This document shows positions 22,206 through 34,013 of a DNA stretch of 64,000 bases, piece after piece. The position numbers and the translations under genes are program-made. Numbering within the stretch: the first letter of the stretch is position 1; every line of letters begins with the position of its first letter. Source of the DNA: Sesbania bispinosa (taxonomy: Eukaryota > Streptophyta > Magnoliopsida > Fabales > Fabaceae); the NCBI GenBank assembly GCA_026901365.1, contig QLOH01000753.1:248001-312000 (forward strand), written 5' to 3'. Under the pieces are notes generated by a model that was given only the letters and a program-made list of their open reading frames with translations, did no database searches and was not told where the DNA came from.

Positions 22206-23066
22206 TTGAGAAGCCAGGTGTCTCACATCAATTACAACTTGATCCAGAAACAGAAAGGACATCAAGGAAGAACAGAAGTAGAAACAATAGAAGGAGACGA
22301 GGGAGAAGTCAAGAAGAAAACAAAAATATTTACTTCTAATTATTTTATTATTTTTTTTATAAAAAAAAATATTATTATTATTATTATTTATTTTATTAAT
22401 TTAAAAATTTTTTTGTTCTTCTCATTTGAGCTAACATTTGTTTGAGCTTCTTGATTATTTCTCTTGAGAAGACAGGTAACAGAAAAAGGGGCAAGACTAT
22501 GCTTAAGGAGACAATTTCAACACTCTCTGTTCTACCACCCCAAGTGAAGTAAATGTTAAATGGCTTATGAATGGAAAAATCAACCAAGAATAACCCTTGG
22601 AGATTATGTTAGGTGGCAAGAACCAAGTTACTCCTCTCATGCACCGATTCAAGGTAACTTCTCTAATTACAACAATTATTCTAACAATTTTTCACAGGAT
22701 TGGGGAAGTTACCAGAACCAGAATTTTGGGAGGCACCAAGATGATGTTTCACTCCGTATGCAACCTTCTTTTCAACAGCAGCAAAGTTACTCTTCCTATC
22801 AACAAAGAGACTCACAATTTTATGAGTTTTTGGAAGAATTCAATCAAAGCAATATACAATTTCAGAAAGAGAGCGAAGAGAGAAGACGAAACACTGACGC
22901 TTTGTTAAAGCAGATGGTGGAACAAAGGGAGATAAAACATTGTAAGAGTATCGAAGAAATTCATCAAGGCAATATACAATTTCAAAAGAACAGAGAAGAA
23001 GCAAGAAGAAATATTGACGCCTTGTTGAAGCAATTAAAAGAAACAAGAGTCAAACAACAGTCATAA
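22206..23066 (+). pseudogene. Athila-like gag, internally deleted (internal 1)
   Basis: Begins like the other gag copy (LQLDPETERTSRKNRSRNNR), decays through an AT-rich stretch (22330-22560), then opens again for 168 codons from ATG 22560. That part starts with the gag-like TLGDYV, jumps directly to an Asn/Gln-rich C-terminal region (NYSNNFSQDWGSYQNQNFG) and ends with two related coiled-coil units of about 40 residues (NIQFQKESEERRRNTDALLK and NIQFQKNREEARRNIDALLK). The central capsid-like region and zinc finger seen in internal 2 are missing. The duplicated coiled coil is not seen in the other copy. Confidence 0.6.
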
Positions 23067-23844
23067 CCAATCTCAGCAAATGCATTACCCAACCCCAAAG
23101 AGCAGTGCGATGACATTGTTCAGCTGATAGGGGAGGAAATCCATGACAATTTGGCTGATGAAGAAGAGGAAGTAGAAGAAGAAGAAGAAGAAAAAGAAGA
23201 TGAAATTGAAGAAACACAAGAAAGAGAATCAGAAGAAGTTGAAGAAGAAAAGGAAAAAGAAGAAGGTGCAGCAGAAGAAGAAAAAGAAAAGGAGAGGATG
23301 AAACAGAAAAGATTGTGCTTTCAGAAGAGCCTGACTGTGAAAGGGAGAAAGAAAACAACACATATGAGGGTGTACATGATGAAAAAGATCAAGAAATGAG
23401 AAAAAGATTGAACAGGGAGATGGTGAATCAAAGCCCGAGGAAGGAAGGGAAGTGGTACCAAGACCAAAGACCTTGCCTTATCCAACCAGTCCTCCAAAGG
23501 AAGATCAAGAAAGGCATGGTGCAAGTGATAAACCTTTCAGACCTCACAAAAGAAAGGCTTGCAATCACACTGACCAGGACAAGGCAAAGAGAAGAAAAGT
23601 CAAGCTAGAATTACATTTAGAGCCTAGAGCCAGATTGAAGATCAAGGGGTCAGGTGTGTTTCATATCAAAGACCCCCCCGTTGCAAAGAAATTGAAAGCA
23701 ATCAACTGTGAATCATCCAAATGGTCAAAGTCATATCACATTACAGATTGCTCCAAGGCAAGATTATGGGGAGGTTTATCGGCCGGAGAAAGGAAGGGTG
23801 CAGCACACAAGCTCACCAAAATATTTCAGTTTCAGCCACCTTGA
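23067..23844 (+). pseudogene. Athila-like gag/protease junction fused to post-pol sequence (internal 1)
   Basis: Continues from gag with NPKEQC, as in the other copy, then a long Glu-rich acidic stretch (23150-23300), then VPRPKTLPYPTSPPKEDQ, the region usually found just before the protease, in another frame. From there a basic stretch (KRRKVKLELHLEPRARLKIK) leads to 23844 without any protease, RT, RNase H or integrase motif. The pol gene has therefore been deleted between about 23520 and 23640. Confidence 0.5.
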
Positions 23845-23847
23845 GAG

Positions 23848-23905
23848 AACAGGCGTCGAGCTAGAAGACGTTAAACAAGCGCTTCCTAGGAGGCAACCCG
23901 AAGAT
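23848..23905 (+). other. Conserved post-pol block (internal 1)
   Basis: Contains GGCGTCGAGCTAGAAGACGT and TAAACAAGCGCTTCC then GGAGGCAACCC, a non-coding block that Athila/Cyclops-type elements carry after pol. The same block is at 28782-28830. Confidence 0.7.
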
Positions 23906-24080
23906 TTTTAAGTTTTTAATTGTTTTCAATTTAATTTTGTTCCTGTTAGGATTTTTCATTTTTTAGGATTTAGGAAATTTTCAAAATTGATTGGAATAAG
24001 TTTGTGGAAAATAATATTTTTAAATAATAGGAAGGAGCAGAAAACGTGACTGAAAATTGCAAAATTACATTATGTTTTCT

Positions 24081-24178
24081 GCGCTTCACCTGCGCTGTAG
24101 CACAGGTAAAGCGCAAAAATGCAATTTTAGTCTCTGTCTTTTGTGCTTCACTTGCGCTGTAGCGCAGGTGGAGCGCAG
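24081..24178 (+). repeat. Two GC-rich hairpins before the envelope-like region (internal 1)
   Basis: TGCGCTTCACCTGCGCTGTA with AGCACAGGTAAAGCGCA, and GTGCTTCACTTGCGCT with AGCGCAGGTGGAGCGCA: two near-perfect stems of 15-17 bp, separated by about 45 bp. Confidence 0.8.
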
Positions 24179-24269
24179 CAGTACAAAATTTTAAAAAAAA
24201 ATCTTTTGTTTCCTCATGTACTATTTCTCTACTTCCTAAGCTCTTCTTTTCACTTTTTCCACTCACAAA

Positions 24270-25025
24270 CCTCCATCAATTTTGAAACTTTTAAGTTTCA
24301 TGCATGTTTTCTTTAATTTTTACCAATTGAAATCTTCATTTACTCTATGATTTGAACTTTAGGATAGCAACCTTAGGAATGTGTATACTGTTGATAATTG
24401 CTATCTTGGATATGATTATGGCTATGTGGAACATGAAGAACAATTTGCTTGATTGGAATGCTCTTTGTTTTATGAGTTATTGAATTTGAAAGTGTTATGC
24501 TCTGTTCCTTTAAAAAAATTTAAACTTTCACTTTCCATCGATTAATTGAATGCTTGCAAAACAAATGAGTATGTTCTGTTTTTAGGATGTCATTACCAAG
24601 TGCACCGAACTTTTGTTGTGAAGAGATCGATTCTTTGAATTATGCATGCAAATTGGTTAATGATAGGCTTCCATGTTCTTCATGAATTGATATTTGCAAT
24701 AAGGCATCATTGAATTGAATGTGTTGTTATTTGACTTTTCAGATGTCAGAATTAAATTGTTGGTCTTTCCCGTGGCTTTAGCTCATGAGGAGAAGGCATT
24801 ATGAAGAGCATCAAAGAATATGATCCCATGAGAATCAAAAGTGCACAGACTGCTGCAAAGTATAAAGACTAGTTGACCGAAAACCAATCAGGAGTACTAG
24901 ACCCATACCCAAGCATGCTGCTTGAAGAGTTCCGGATATTCTTGCAGTGGCCTGGGGACAGGCCTATTCATCCAGGGGGAGGTGGAGCAACAACAGGACA
25001 AAGACTTACAGGACACAGAGGATGA
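24270..25025 (+). pseudogene. Remnant of envelope-like ORF3 with its 5' intron (internal 1)
   Basis: An intron-like stretch ends in TTGACTTTTCAG followed by ATG at 24743, but the reading frame closes at once. The only recognisable protein part is the C-terminus, FRIFLQWPGDRPIHPGG (about 24925-24980), matching the end of the full ORF3 copies at 29850 and 36289. The N-terminal and middle parts are deleted. A closely similar truncated version occurs at 41414-42050, so this shortened form was already present in a common source. Confidence 0.6.
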
Positions 25026-26337
25026 AGATTGATACTGGTGTTTTTCTTTCTTTTCGTTTTTCTTTTATTTTCTCTTATTTTATAGAATTTTTTTAGTTAA
25101 TTAGGATTTTTGTTTTGTATTTCATTTTTTTAGGATTTTTAAAATTTTTAGTAATTAGGAATTAGGATTTCAAGGAAAATTTTTAAAATTCTCTGTAATT
25201 AGGTAGTTTAACTAACCAAATTAGGAAAGACGATAGGGTTCTGTGATTAACTCCATAATCAGTTAGGATTAGGATACTTCTCAGGAGAACTTATCAGGAT
25301 AGTTAATTAAAACCAGTAAGTGCTCTATCAAGGAATTTTAGCCAATAACCGGTTAGCTGAGAGCCTAAAACACTGAAATTGAGAGTTTTTCACTGCTGCT
25401 TGTCAACTGTTATTGCTTGAGTTTCTGAAGTTTATCGATGTTGGTAGTGGAAAATATGGAAGTGACAAAGGCATATTTTGTGATTATAATATTTTGCTCA
25501 GTTCCAAATAGCCAACCTTGATTACATTTTTCCAATTTTTGATTGCCCATTTGAGCCTTTAATATTTCTTCTGATGCACCCTAACCAGACTCAATGATTA
25601 TATCCTGTCCCTTCACACTTGGGATAGAGAGCAAGGTGCAACACAACAAAATGGGACAAAAGGTTGGTGAATTGAAAGGTCAAAGAAATTCAAAGAGCAG
25701 GCACAAGAAATAAAAAAAGAAGAGTACTCCCTCATGAATAAATTCTTTATTTTATTGTTTATGTAAAAAAAAATATCTGCACAAAAAGTGTGGAAATTGA
25801 ATAAGTTGGGGGGAGTACATCTTCAAACAAAGAGGCCAGCTGCAAAAGGGTAACAATTCAAAGAATGACATGGTAGATGGAGAGAAGTCTCAAGCACAAT
25901 CACAAGATTCTCTCTATTCAAAGTGTTCATTGCATATCCAGAAAAACCATAATTTCTTAATAGCCCAGCCTCATTACAACCAAAGAAAAGACCTTTTGAT
26001 CCATATTGACTATTTGCAGGTTTAGAAGTTGGAAACAACTATCAATTCTAGTTGCTCAACGATGGTGAAAAAGATTGAGGGAAACACTTACCCGTGAGAA
26101 TGAGAGAATTCCTTGATTTATCACTTATTGCTTTAATTTCTATTTTTGAGAAGTTTAACTGATGATTGTTTTCTGTTCTGATTGAGGATTGGTAAAATCT
26201 CTTAATCCTGATTTTTTCTGACATTTGGAAAGTGACTGTTGCTTAACAAGGAGATGATGAAAAGTTTTCCTTAAGTTGTTTTTGTTTTTGAGTTATACAG
26301 GGGATTGAATTGATTTTTTATTACAAGGAGGTCTATT
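25026..26337 (+). other. 3' non-coding region of internal 1
   Basis: Matches the 3' regions at 31056-32480 and 37500-38930 (shared GGTAGTTTAACTAACCAAAT, CAGGAGAACTTATCAGGATA, AGGAATTTTAGCCAATAACC, TTTTTGATTGCCCATTTGAG). No gene. It stops before the purine tract. Confidence 0.75.
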
Positions 26338-26354
26338 ATCACTGAAATTATTTT
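26338..26354 (+). other. Internal 1 / internal 2 junction without LTR
   Basis: After ...GGTCTATT the expected GCTTGAGGACAAGC, purine tract and LTR are absent. About ten unrelated bases lead straight to ATTTTTGGCGCC, the start of the next internal region. Confidence 0.7.
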
Positions 26355-26371
26355 TGGCGCCGTTGCCGGGA
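26355..26371 (+). other. Primer binding site (tRNA-Asp), internal 2
   Basis: TGGCGCCGTTGCCGGGA, 16 of 17 bases complementary to plant tRNA-Asp 3' end. It has no LTR in front of it. Confidence 0.8.
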
Positions 26372-26575
26372 AATGGTTTCCAATTCGTGTAGACCTTGGA
26401 GGTCTAGTTATCAAGTGTATTTATCTTAGGATTTCTTTTATTTATTTTTCTTATTTATCTTAGGATTTCTTTTATTTATTCTTCTTATTATTTTAGGACT
26501 TTTATTATTTAGGAAATTTATAGTTTTTCTATTTTTTATCAAATTTTCTTCCACACTTACCTTTTTCAAGGTTTC

Positions 26576-28218
26576 TTGTTTATGTTTTTGAGAGGCCAGG
26601 TGTCCCTCAATCAGTTACAATTTGACCCGGAAATAGAGAGGACATCTAGGAGGAACAGAGGCAGAAACGAGAGAAGGAGAAGAAGGATAATTGTAGAAGA
26701 ACCCAAAAACATGGCTGAAGAAGCTCCAAAAGGGACTCTAGGAGATTATGTCACTAATCAAGGACCACGTCACTTCTTAAGCATTGTGTTACCTACAAAC
26801 GCAAGAGCTTTGGAGTTGAAAACTGCTCACCTCAACCTCATTATTGCACATCATTTCGCTGGATTGGATCACGAGGATCCAAATACTCATCTCTCTAATT
26901 TTTATGAATTAATTGGCACTATGGGATTTGAGGAAGGTAATCTAGAATCTGTTTACTTACGCTTGTTTCCTTTCTCTTTGATAGGTAAGGCTAAGGAATG
27001 GTTGCAATCACACCCAAATCAAAGTCTAACCGGTTGGGGTGTGGTTGAGGATAAATTTTTGACAAGATTCTTCCCACCAGGGAAGCGTATTCAAGCCAAG
27101 ACATATATTTCTATATTCAGACAAGGGATGGATGAGCCACTGTGTGAAGCATGGGAAAGATACAAAGTCTTTGCTGCGCAAATGTCCCAATCATGGTTAT
27201 GACGATATAGCCCAACTCAACATATTTTGCAAGGGACTACGATCAGATTCAAGGTCATTCATAGATGCTGCAGCAGGAGGAACTATCTTATCTGTAGATG
27301 TTGATCGAGCAATAGCTATCATTGATAATTTTGCACAAAAACGATCAACAAGCTCAATGTGGAAGACAGACTACTCAAGTACCAAAGAAAGGGGTGTTGG
27401 AACTCAATCAAAGTGATGCTCTCTTGGCCGAGAACAAGCTCATCAAAAGACAAATAGAGGCACTCATGGAGACGTTAAAGTCACTCCCTCAACAATTAAA
27501 AGCTGTCTACTCACCACCCATCCAAACTCCACAATTGATTTGCGATTTTTGTGGAGGTGATCATCCTAATGGTCAATGTGCTAATCAAGGAATACAACCA
27601 GAGCAAGTCAATTTCATGGGAAACCAAGGGAGACAAGGTAATTTCTCCAATAATCATAACAACCAGTACTGACAAGGATGAAGGAACAACCAAACCAACT
27701 TTGGTTGGGGTCAGAATGGAGGATCTAGACAAACACCTTATCAGCAGCAACCTTCAACTTATGACAAATTAAACAGTTTGGAAGGAAAGATTTATGATAT
27801 CGTTCAAGGATTCAATGGATTCAAGAAGAATACAGAGGCGTCAATCAAGACTTTAGAGAATCAAGTGGGACAACTAGCAAATGAAATGGCAGAGCATAAG
27901 CAACATCACTTCTCAGCTGTAACCCAAACCAACCCAAAGGAACAATGCAACTTGGTTGTCACTAATGACAATAAGTCTGAAGAGGAGGAACCTGATGAGG
28001 AAGAAGAAATCATCTTTAAAGAACAACTGCCACATGAAGAATTATCCAAAGAAGTTGTTCCTCAAGAAGAAGCAGCGCATGAAGAAGAAGAGTATCATGA
28101 AGAAAAGGTCTTTATTACAAGTAAGTCACTTGACCCAGGTAAGTTTACTATACCTATCTCTAATAGTAATCTACCCCTACTCAAGCTTTATTATATCTTG
28201 GAGCGAGCATCAACTTGA
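26576..28218 (+). pseudogene. Athila-like gag (internal 2)
   Basis: Basic N-terminus (RTSRRNRGRNERRRRR), then the capsid-type region with LRLFPFSLIGKAKEWLQ, FLTRFFPPGKRI and EPLCEAWERYK, diagnostic of Athila/Tat gag. A frameshift near 27185 continues as CPNHGYDDIAQLNIFCKGL, another near 27320. The zinc finger CDFCGGDHPNGQC (C-X2-C-X3-H-X4-C) is at about 27541-27580. Two TGA stops follow (27670-27681). The C-terminal part (SLEGKIYDIVQGFNGFKKN, then an acidic EEEEPDEEEE stretch) leads to the protease boundary. Gag would assemble particles and bind the RNA; at least three lesions make this copy non-functional. Confidence 0.85.
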
Positions 28219-28592
28219 TGCCGCTGTCATATTTTAACAAGTTGAGTGATGTGAAGGTCAAGCCTGCAAAGGTAAAGTTGCTTTTTGCAGATAAATCTGC
28301 TCAATGCCCTTATGGGATAATAGAGGATATACAAATCAAAGTGGATAAGTTTGCATATGTCGTAGACTTCTACATTGCAGAAACAGAAGAGGAGGATACT
28401 GATGTCCCCCTAATTTTAGGAAGACCTTTCATGAAAGCTGCTAAGATGATTATTGATGTTGATCGGGGAAAATATGAACTCAGCTCAAAAGATGAAAGTA
28501 TTGTGTTTCATATTGATAGAGGTATTGGTATTTTCAAATCTCAAACAAAGCTGCCAGGCTCCGAATTTCTGAGGAAGCCTAGAATGAGATAA
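28179..28592 (+). pseudogene. Athila-like aspartic protease, catalytic Asp changed
   Basis: Reads LGASINLMPLSYFNKL, then VVDFYIAETEEEDTDVPLIL with the flap-side block LGRPFMKAAKMIIDV. These are the retropepsin signature of Athila/Cyclops elements. The position that should be the catalytic aspartate of D-L-G-A-S is tyrosine (TAT at 28194-28196), and the frame differs from the upstream gag by a one-base shift near 28165-28185. The frame ends in KPRMR and a stop; RT, RNase H and integrase never follow. Confidence 0.8.
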
Positions 28593-28987
28593 AAGCAGCC
28601 AGAGTCAATATGGGAGTTCCAATTTAAGAAAAGAAAATGATCAACATCGGATACTGAGGAAGATAGTGACAGTGATGGAAGAATCAGGAACTGGAATGGA
28701 GGATGGGAACTTAAAGGAAGAACTGGAATAAAGCCAAACATCATCCTCCACCTGAGGCTACCATAAAAGAATTAAGTAACCAGGCGTCGAGCTAAAAGAC
28801 GTTAAACAAGCGCTTCCTGGGAGGCAACCCAGCCATTGTAAGTTTTTTATTTCATTTAATTTTAATTTTGTTAATTTTTAGTTTTAGATATTACTTGTGT
28901 AATTAGGAAATTATTAAGTGAAGGATTTAATTTAAAGGAATGCATGAAACCAGTTAGGAGTAGCAGAAGCAGAAAAATATAGTGCAG
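28593..28987 (+). other. Post-pol non-coding block (internal 2)
   Basis: Short remnant joined directly to the protease, then the conserved GGCGTCGAGC...GACGTTAAACAAGCGCTTCC...GGAGGCAACCCA block (28782-28830) and AT-rich leader to the envelope-like gene. Confidence 0.65.
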
Positions 28988-29125
28988 TATCTGCGCTTCA
29001 CCTGTGTTGTAGCGCAGGTAAAGCGCATAATTAAAAGAATTAAAATGAGTTTCTGACTTCTGCGCTTCACCTTCCAGGGACACGCATTCCAACCTGCGCT
29101 GTAGCGCAGGGTGGAGCGCAGCGCG
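28988..29125 (+). repeat. GC-rich hairpins before envelope-like ORF (internal 2)
   Basis: Stem 1: TGCGCTTCACCTGTGTTGTA with AGCGCAGGTAAAGCGCA. Stem 2 (about 29058-29120) has TGCGCTTCACCTT and AACCTGCGCT on the left and AGCGCAGGGTGGAGCGCA on the right, with a ~24-bp insertion in its left arm. Confidence 0.75.
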
Positions 29126-29275
29126 CGGGCTCTCGTAAAAGAGTCGTTTGAACGAGGGAAGTTCATTTGAACTTCCCCTCGTTCTTTCTCTTGCTTTTTC
29201 TCTGAATCCCTAACCCTTTGCTTTGCCTTTTTCACTCTTATAACCTTCATTTTTCCATTTCTGACTTTACACCAG

Positions 29276-29849
29276 GTATGTCTTTATAGTTTTTTTTACT
29301 TTTAACCGATTGAAACTTTCATTTTCTGTTTATTTGAGCAAAACCCTTAGGATAGGAAGCTTAGGATTCTAGGAACCTTTAGGAAAGAAATAATTGTCCA
29401 TAATGCTTTAGTTTATATTGCATGTTGCTAGGATTGATTGTGAGTATTTCTTGTTTGCTTAGGTGGTAGTTTTTGAGTGCTCAATAATTTCTGCAAATTA
29501 TTTTGTTGGCACATGCATGCTTAATTAATTGCCATGATATTTTTTCATGCCCATACATTAATAATTGTGCCTTATTGCATGTTACTGATGACATGATTTT
29601 TTAGCATGATTTTCACTTTGCATGTTTAATATTGTTTAGGACTTGCTTTAACTGATCACTTTAGCATGTTCTTAATTAATTAATTGGCAATCATTGGTAA
29701 TGTTTAAAACCAAAATTTTTATGCACAATTGTTTGATTAGTTAATTGTTCTGATTATTGAAATTAATTGGCCATTTATTTCATTAATTATGAATAATTCA
29801 ATATTATTATTCTGCATAAATAATTTTGTTTTGCATGGGTTTTTCACAG
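29276..29849 (+). other. Intron in front of the envelope-like ORF (internal 2)
   Basis: Donor ACCAG|GTATGTC, acceptor TTTTTCACAG directly before the ATG of ORF3, length 574 bp, T-rich before the acceptor. The same donor and acceptor occur in the nested copy (35708-36288, 581 bp). Splicing is inferred from the matching sites; it would bring the ORF3 start close to the 5' leader. Confidence 0.6.
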
Positions 29850-31055
29850 ATGGCACGTACCAAGACTGTTAGGGCACCCAATTAATCTAGGAGAGGCACA
29901 GGGGGTGCCAAAAGGAAAGCACCCCAGAGGGAACCTGAGTTTGACCCTCACCGCTTCAAGGACTTCAAGTCCTTTGAAGCCTACACTGCTATAGAGAGGT
30001 GCAACTTCATCCTTGAGCGACCAGTCGTTCTTGAAGAGGATGAATATGAGGAGTTTTCAACAGAGATTCATAGGAGGCGATGGGACCGCCTCAGTCGCCC
30101 TGACAACTATTTTGATCCAGATATAGTCAAGGAATTCTATGCTAACGCCATCGGAGATCACGACGTTGATTACAGGAGGGAGTCCTACGTGCGAGGACAT
30201 GTTATCAGATTTGATTGCGACGCAATCAATGCATTTTTAGACCATCCCATACAGGAGGACATGGACATCGTGGAGTGCCAATACCACGAGAGGATGCAGG
30301 CTGTGGGGCTTCGTGGCAATGATCCCCTTGATTTAGAGACTGCACAGCTGCTGTGTCTACCAGGGCGTTCCTTCGAGAGGTATACATATCAGGAGGCTGT
30401 TAGGATTTATAGGAAAGATATGAGGAGCATAGCTCAGATGTGGACAGTACTGATATAGGCCAACATCCATCCTACAAGGCATGTTTCTGATGTAGTTATG
30501 CCCATGGCCCACCTCATCTACACCATCCTCACCGACGTTGTTGTCGATGTCTCACGGGTCATCACCCAGAAGATATCAGACTTTGCATCTTCTGTAGGGC
30601 GCAAAAGCCCCAACTCCAAGATCAGGCTTGGCTTCCCCTGTCTTATTACAGCACTCTGCAGATCTAGGGGTGTGGATGTAAACCCCACGGTTCGCATTGC
30701 ACTTCCTATGACTAGAGCATACATAGAAGCCAACTGTATCCCAGCTGCGGAGTTACAAGTTGAGGATGAGCAACAGCAGCAGCAGGCACCACCACCACCA
30801 CCAGCAGACATAGATGCTCCTTTCTGGGCCCAGCATCTTGCGGCCCAGAACACTCACATGATGGCTCAGCTATCCACCATTCACCGAGCTGCAGTTCATT
30901 TCCAGGACCTACATTACCAGGCTCGTGTGGACCCCCACTTCGGCATGACCCCTGATCAGTTTCAGGTGTATCTACAGTGGCCTGGGGACAAGCTTATTTT
31001 TCCAGGGGGGATGGAGCGGCTGGAGCCGGAGCTGAGGATGGAGCTGCTCATATAG
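29850..31055 (+). pseudogene. Envelope-like ORF3 ('putative plant transposon protein') of Athila-like element, copy 1
   Basis: Starts ATG GCA CGT ACC (MARTKTVRAPN), with TAA at codon 12 (29883-29885) and TAG at 30456-30458; otherwise one frame for about 400 codons. Regions: basic N-tail; FDPHRFKDFKSFEAYTAIER; YANAIGDHDVDYRRESYVRG with RFDCDAINAFL; LLCLPGRSFERY; a second block MPMAHLIYTIL...KISDFASSVGRK and GFPCLITALCRSRGVDV; a QQQQQ-PPPPP linker; and WAQHLAAQNTHMMAQLSTIH near the C-terminus. No signal peptide or transmembrane helix is obvious. It lies after a conserved intron, in the place of the third ORF of Athila elements. Function unknown. Confidence 0.8.
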
Positions 31056-32520
31056 ACCAGGACGATTGATTTTTTTCTATTTGGTGCTTTTCCTTCTTTT
31101 TCTTTTATTTTCATTTCTTTTTTATTTTCTTATTTTTCTTCTTATTTTTTGTCTTATTTTCCTTTTCTTCTTATTTTCTTATTTTTCCTTTTGATATGTA
31201 ATGTATATTTTTGACCCACTGATACATCATTTATATTATGCAGTGCATATTCAATTATCTTTTATTTTTCTGTTAAATTTTAAATTTTTAGGATTTTTAA
31301 ATATTTTTTGGACCTTAGGAAATTAGGATTTAAGGCAACTCTTTCAAAATCTCTATAATTAGGTAGTTTAACTAACCAGATTAGGAAAGATGATAGGGTT
31401 TTGTGATTAATTCCATAATCAGTTAGGATTAGGATACTTCTCAGGAGAACCTATCAGGATAGTTAATTAAAACCAGTAAGTGCTTTATCAAGGAATTTTA
31501 GCCAATAATCGGTGAGCTGAGAGCCTAAACACTGAAATTGAGAGCTTTTCACCGCTGCTTGTCAACTTTATTGCTTGAGTTTCTGAATTTTGTCTTCCTA
31601 GTGGATAATATGGAAGTGACAAAGGTATATTTTGTGATTATAATATTTTGCTCAGTGCCAAATAGCCAACCTTGATTAAATTTTTCCAATTTTTGATTGC
31701 CCATTTGAGCCTTTAATATTTCTTTTGATGCACCCTAGCCATATTCAATGATTACATCCTGTCACTTCACACTTGGGATAAAGAGCAAAGTGCAACACAA
31801 TAAAATGGGAGAAAAGGTTAGTGAATTGAAAGGTCAAAGAAATTCAAAGAGCAGGCACAAGAAATAAAAAAGAAGAGTACTCCCTCATGAATAAATTTTC
31901 TATTTTATTAAAAAAAAAAATTTGCACAAAGAGTGTGGAAATTGAATAAGTTGGGGAGAGTACTTCTTCAAACAAAGAGGCCAGCTGAAAATGGGTGACA
32001 ATTCAAGAATGACATGGTGGATTGAAAGAAGTCCCAAGCACAATCACAAGATGCTCTCTGTTCAAAGTGTTCTTTGCATATCTAGAAAAACCATGATTTC
32101 TTGATATCCCAGCCTCGTTACAACCAAAGAAAAGACCTTTTGATCCATATTGACTATTTGCAGGTTTAAAAGTTGGAAACGACTATCAATTCTAGTTGCT
32201 CAACGGTGGTGAAAAAGATTGAGGGAAACACTTACCCATGAGAATGAGAGATTTCCTTGATTTATCACATATTGCTTTAATTTCTATTTTTGAGAAGTTT
32301 GACTGATGTTTGTGTTCTATTCTGATTGAGGATTAGTAAAATCTCTTAATCCTTATTTTTTCTGATATTTGGAAAGTGACTGTTGCTTAACAAGGAGATA
32401 ATGAAAAGTTTTCCTTGAAATTGTTTTTGATTTTTGAGTTATACAGGGGATTGAATTGATTTTTATTTCAAAGAGTTCTCTTGCTTGAGGACAAGCAAGA
32501 AGTTAAGTTGGGGGGTATTT
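31056..32520 (+). other. 3' non-coding region and purine tract (internal 2)
   Basis: TTTTCTT-rich stretch, then conserved family sequence without ORFs, ending GCTTGAGGACAAGCAAGAAG and TTAAGTTGGGGGGTATTT immediately before an LTR. GCTTGAGGACAAGC is a short inverted repeat present at the same place in the nested copy. Confidence 0.75.
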
Positions 32521-33293
32521 TGATAAGTGAAAAATATGTGATAAATTAGAGTACTTTTTAGTTCACTTATCAAGGATAAAATGATATTTTTTGCCCCAAA
32601 TTAATCTCTTTTTATTAAATATTACATAAATTGTATTTATTAGTCTTGAATTTGAATTTGATGCTATTTTAATATAAATTGTGCTGATTTTTGCAGATTA
32701 TTGCAAAGATTTGATATGGAGAGAAGATAGCATTAAATAGGGGAGATATCTGCAAGATTTGAAGTTTAATTGAGGACAATTAGTGAAGATTTGAAGTTTA
32801 TTTGAGACCAATTAATGAAGATATCACTGCCAATTAAATAAGGATTCTGCAGACAACCTTCCCAATTAAATTCAAGATGCTCAATAAATGCAAGATTTCA
32901 TCAAGAAAAGGGAAACAAGGAAAGACAATCAACCAAAACCAGTCTCGGGGAGAAATCAAGTTAAAAAGAGAAAGATTGAAGTTTTGCAACTCGTGTTGCT
33001 CGCTTCACCCTGCGCTGTAGCTCAGGGTGAAGCGCAGTAATCTGACTCCTGCGCTGCAACCTGCGTTGTAGCGCAGGTGAAGCGCAGAACTCGTAACTCT
33101 TGCCTTCTTGCCGTTTTTAGATAGTTTTTTCCCAATTTCTTTTGTCTTTCCTTAGTCTATAAATAGGACTTTCTTGCAGCAGATCAAGGTGTGTAGGATC
33201 AGTGTGATTCCAGAATAATTTCAGTGATAATGCACCACTTTTACTTTTAGAATAGGAGAGGCGGAGCGTTGTACGAGGATTGAAGAAGGTGAC
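32521..33293 (+). repeat. Athila-like LTR 2, left part (continues at 40597)
   Basis: Begins TGATAAGTG after the purine tract and is interrupted at GAAGAAGGTGAC by the nested element; it continues after a second GTGAC at 40592-40596. The two parts add to 1590 bp, one base less than LTR 1. It carries the two GC-rich hairpins (33002-33088) and a TATA box TATAAAT (33158-33164). Confidence 0.88.
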
Positions 33294-34013
33294 TGATAAG
33301 TGAAAAATATATGATAAATTAGAGTACTTTTTAGTTCACTTATCAAGGATAAAATGGTATTTTATGCCCAAATTAATCCCTTTTTATTAAATATTAGATA
33401 AATTGTATTTATTAGTCTTGAATTTGAATTTGATGCTATTTTAATATAAATTTGGTTAATTTTTGCAGATTATAGTAAAGATTTGATATGGAGAAAAGAT
33501 ATCATTAAATAAGGGAGTTGCTTGCAAGATTTGAAGTTTATTTGAGACCAATTAATGAAGATATGAGCTGCCAATTAAACAAGGATTCTGCAGATAACCT
33601 TCCCATTTAAATTCAAGATGCTCAATAAATGCAAGATTTCACCAAGGAAAAGGGAAACACGGAAAGACAATCAACCAAAACCAGTCTTGGGGAGAAATCA
33701 AGTTAAAAAGAGAAAGATTGAAGCGCAACAATTAAAGAATTGTTGTCTGGAATCTGGGCTGCAACCTGGGCTGTAGCGCAGGTCTGACTTTTGCGCTGCA
33801 ACCTGTGCTGTAGCGCAGGTGAAGCGCAGAACTCGTAACTCTTGCCTTGTTGCCGTTTTTAGATAGATTTCTTCCCAATTTTCTTTGTCTTTCCTTAGCC
33901 TATAAATAGGAGACTCTTGCACCAGATCAAGGTGTGTAGGATCAGTGTAATTCCACAATAATTTCAGTGATAATGCACCACTTTTACTTTTAGAATAGGA
34001 GAGGCGGAGCACT
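33294..34013 (+). repeat. 5' LTR fragment of nested element
   Basis: Begins TGATAAGTG at the target duplication and stops at GGCGGAGCACT, where another LTR begins. Contains GC-rich hairpins (33735-33828) in a rearranged form and a TATA box near 33902. Confidence 0.85.

Noticed and set aside
23050..23399. Acidic or leucine-rich ORFs on both strands as independent genes
   Set aside because: They mirror a GAA-rich low-complexity part of gag.
30518..30853. Minus-strand ORF rich in Gly/Cys/Ser (also 36951-37304)
   Set aside because: Shadow of the polyproline/polyglutamine linker of ORF3 on the other strand.
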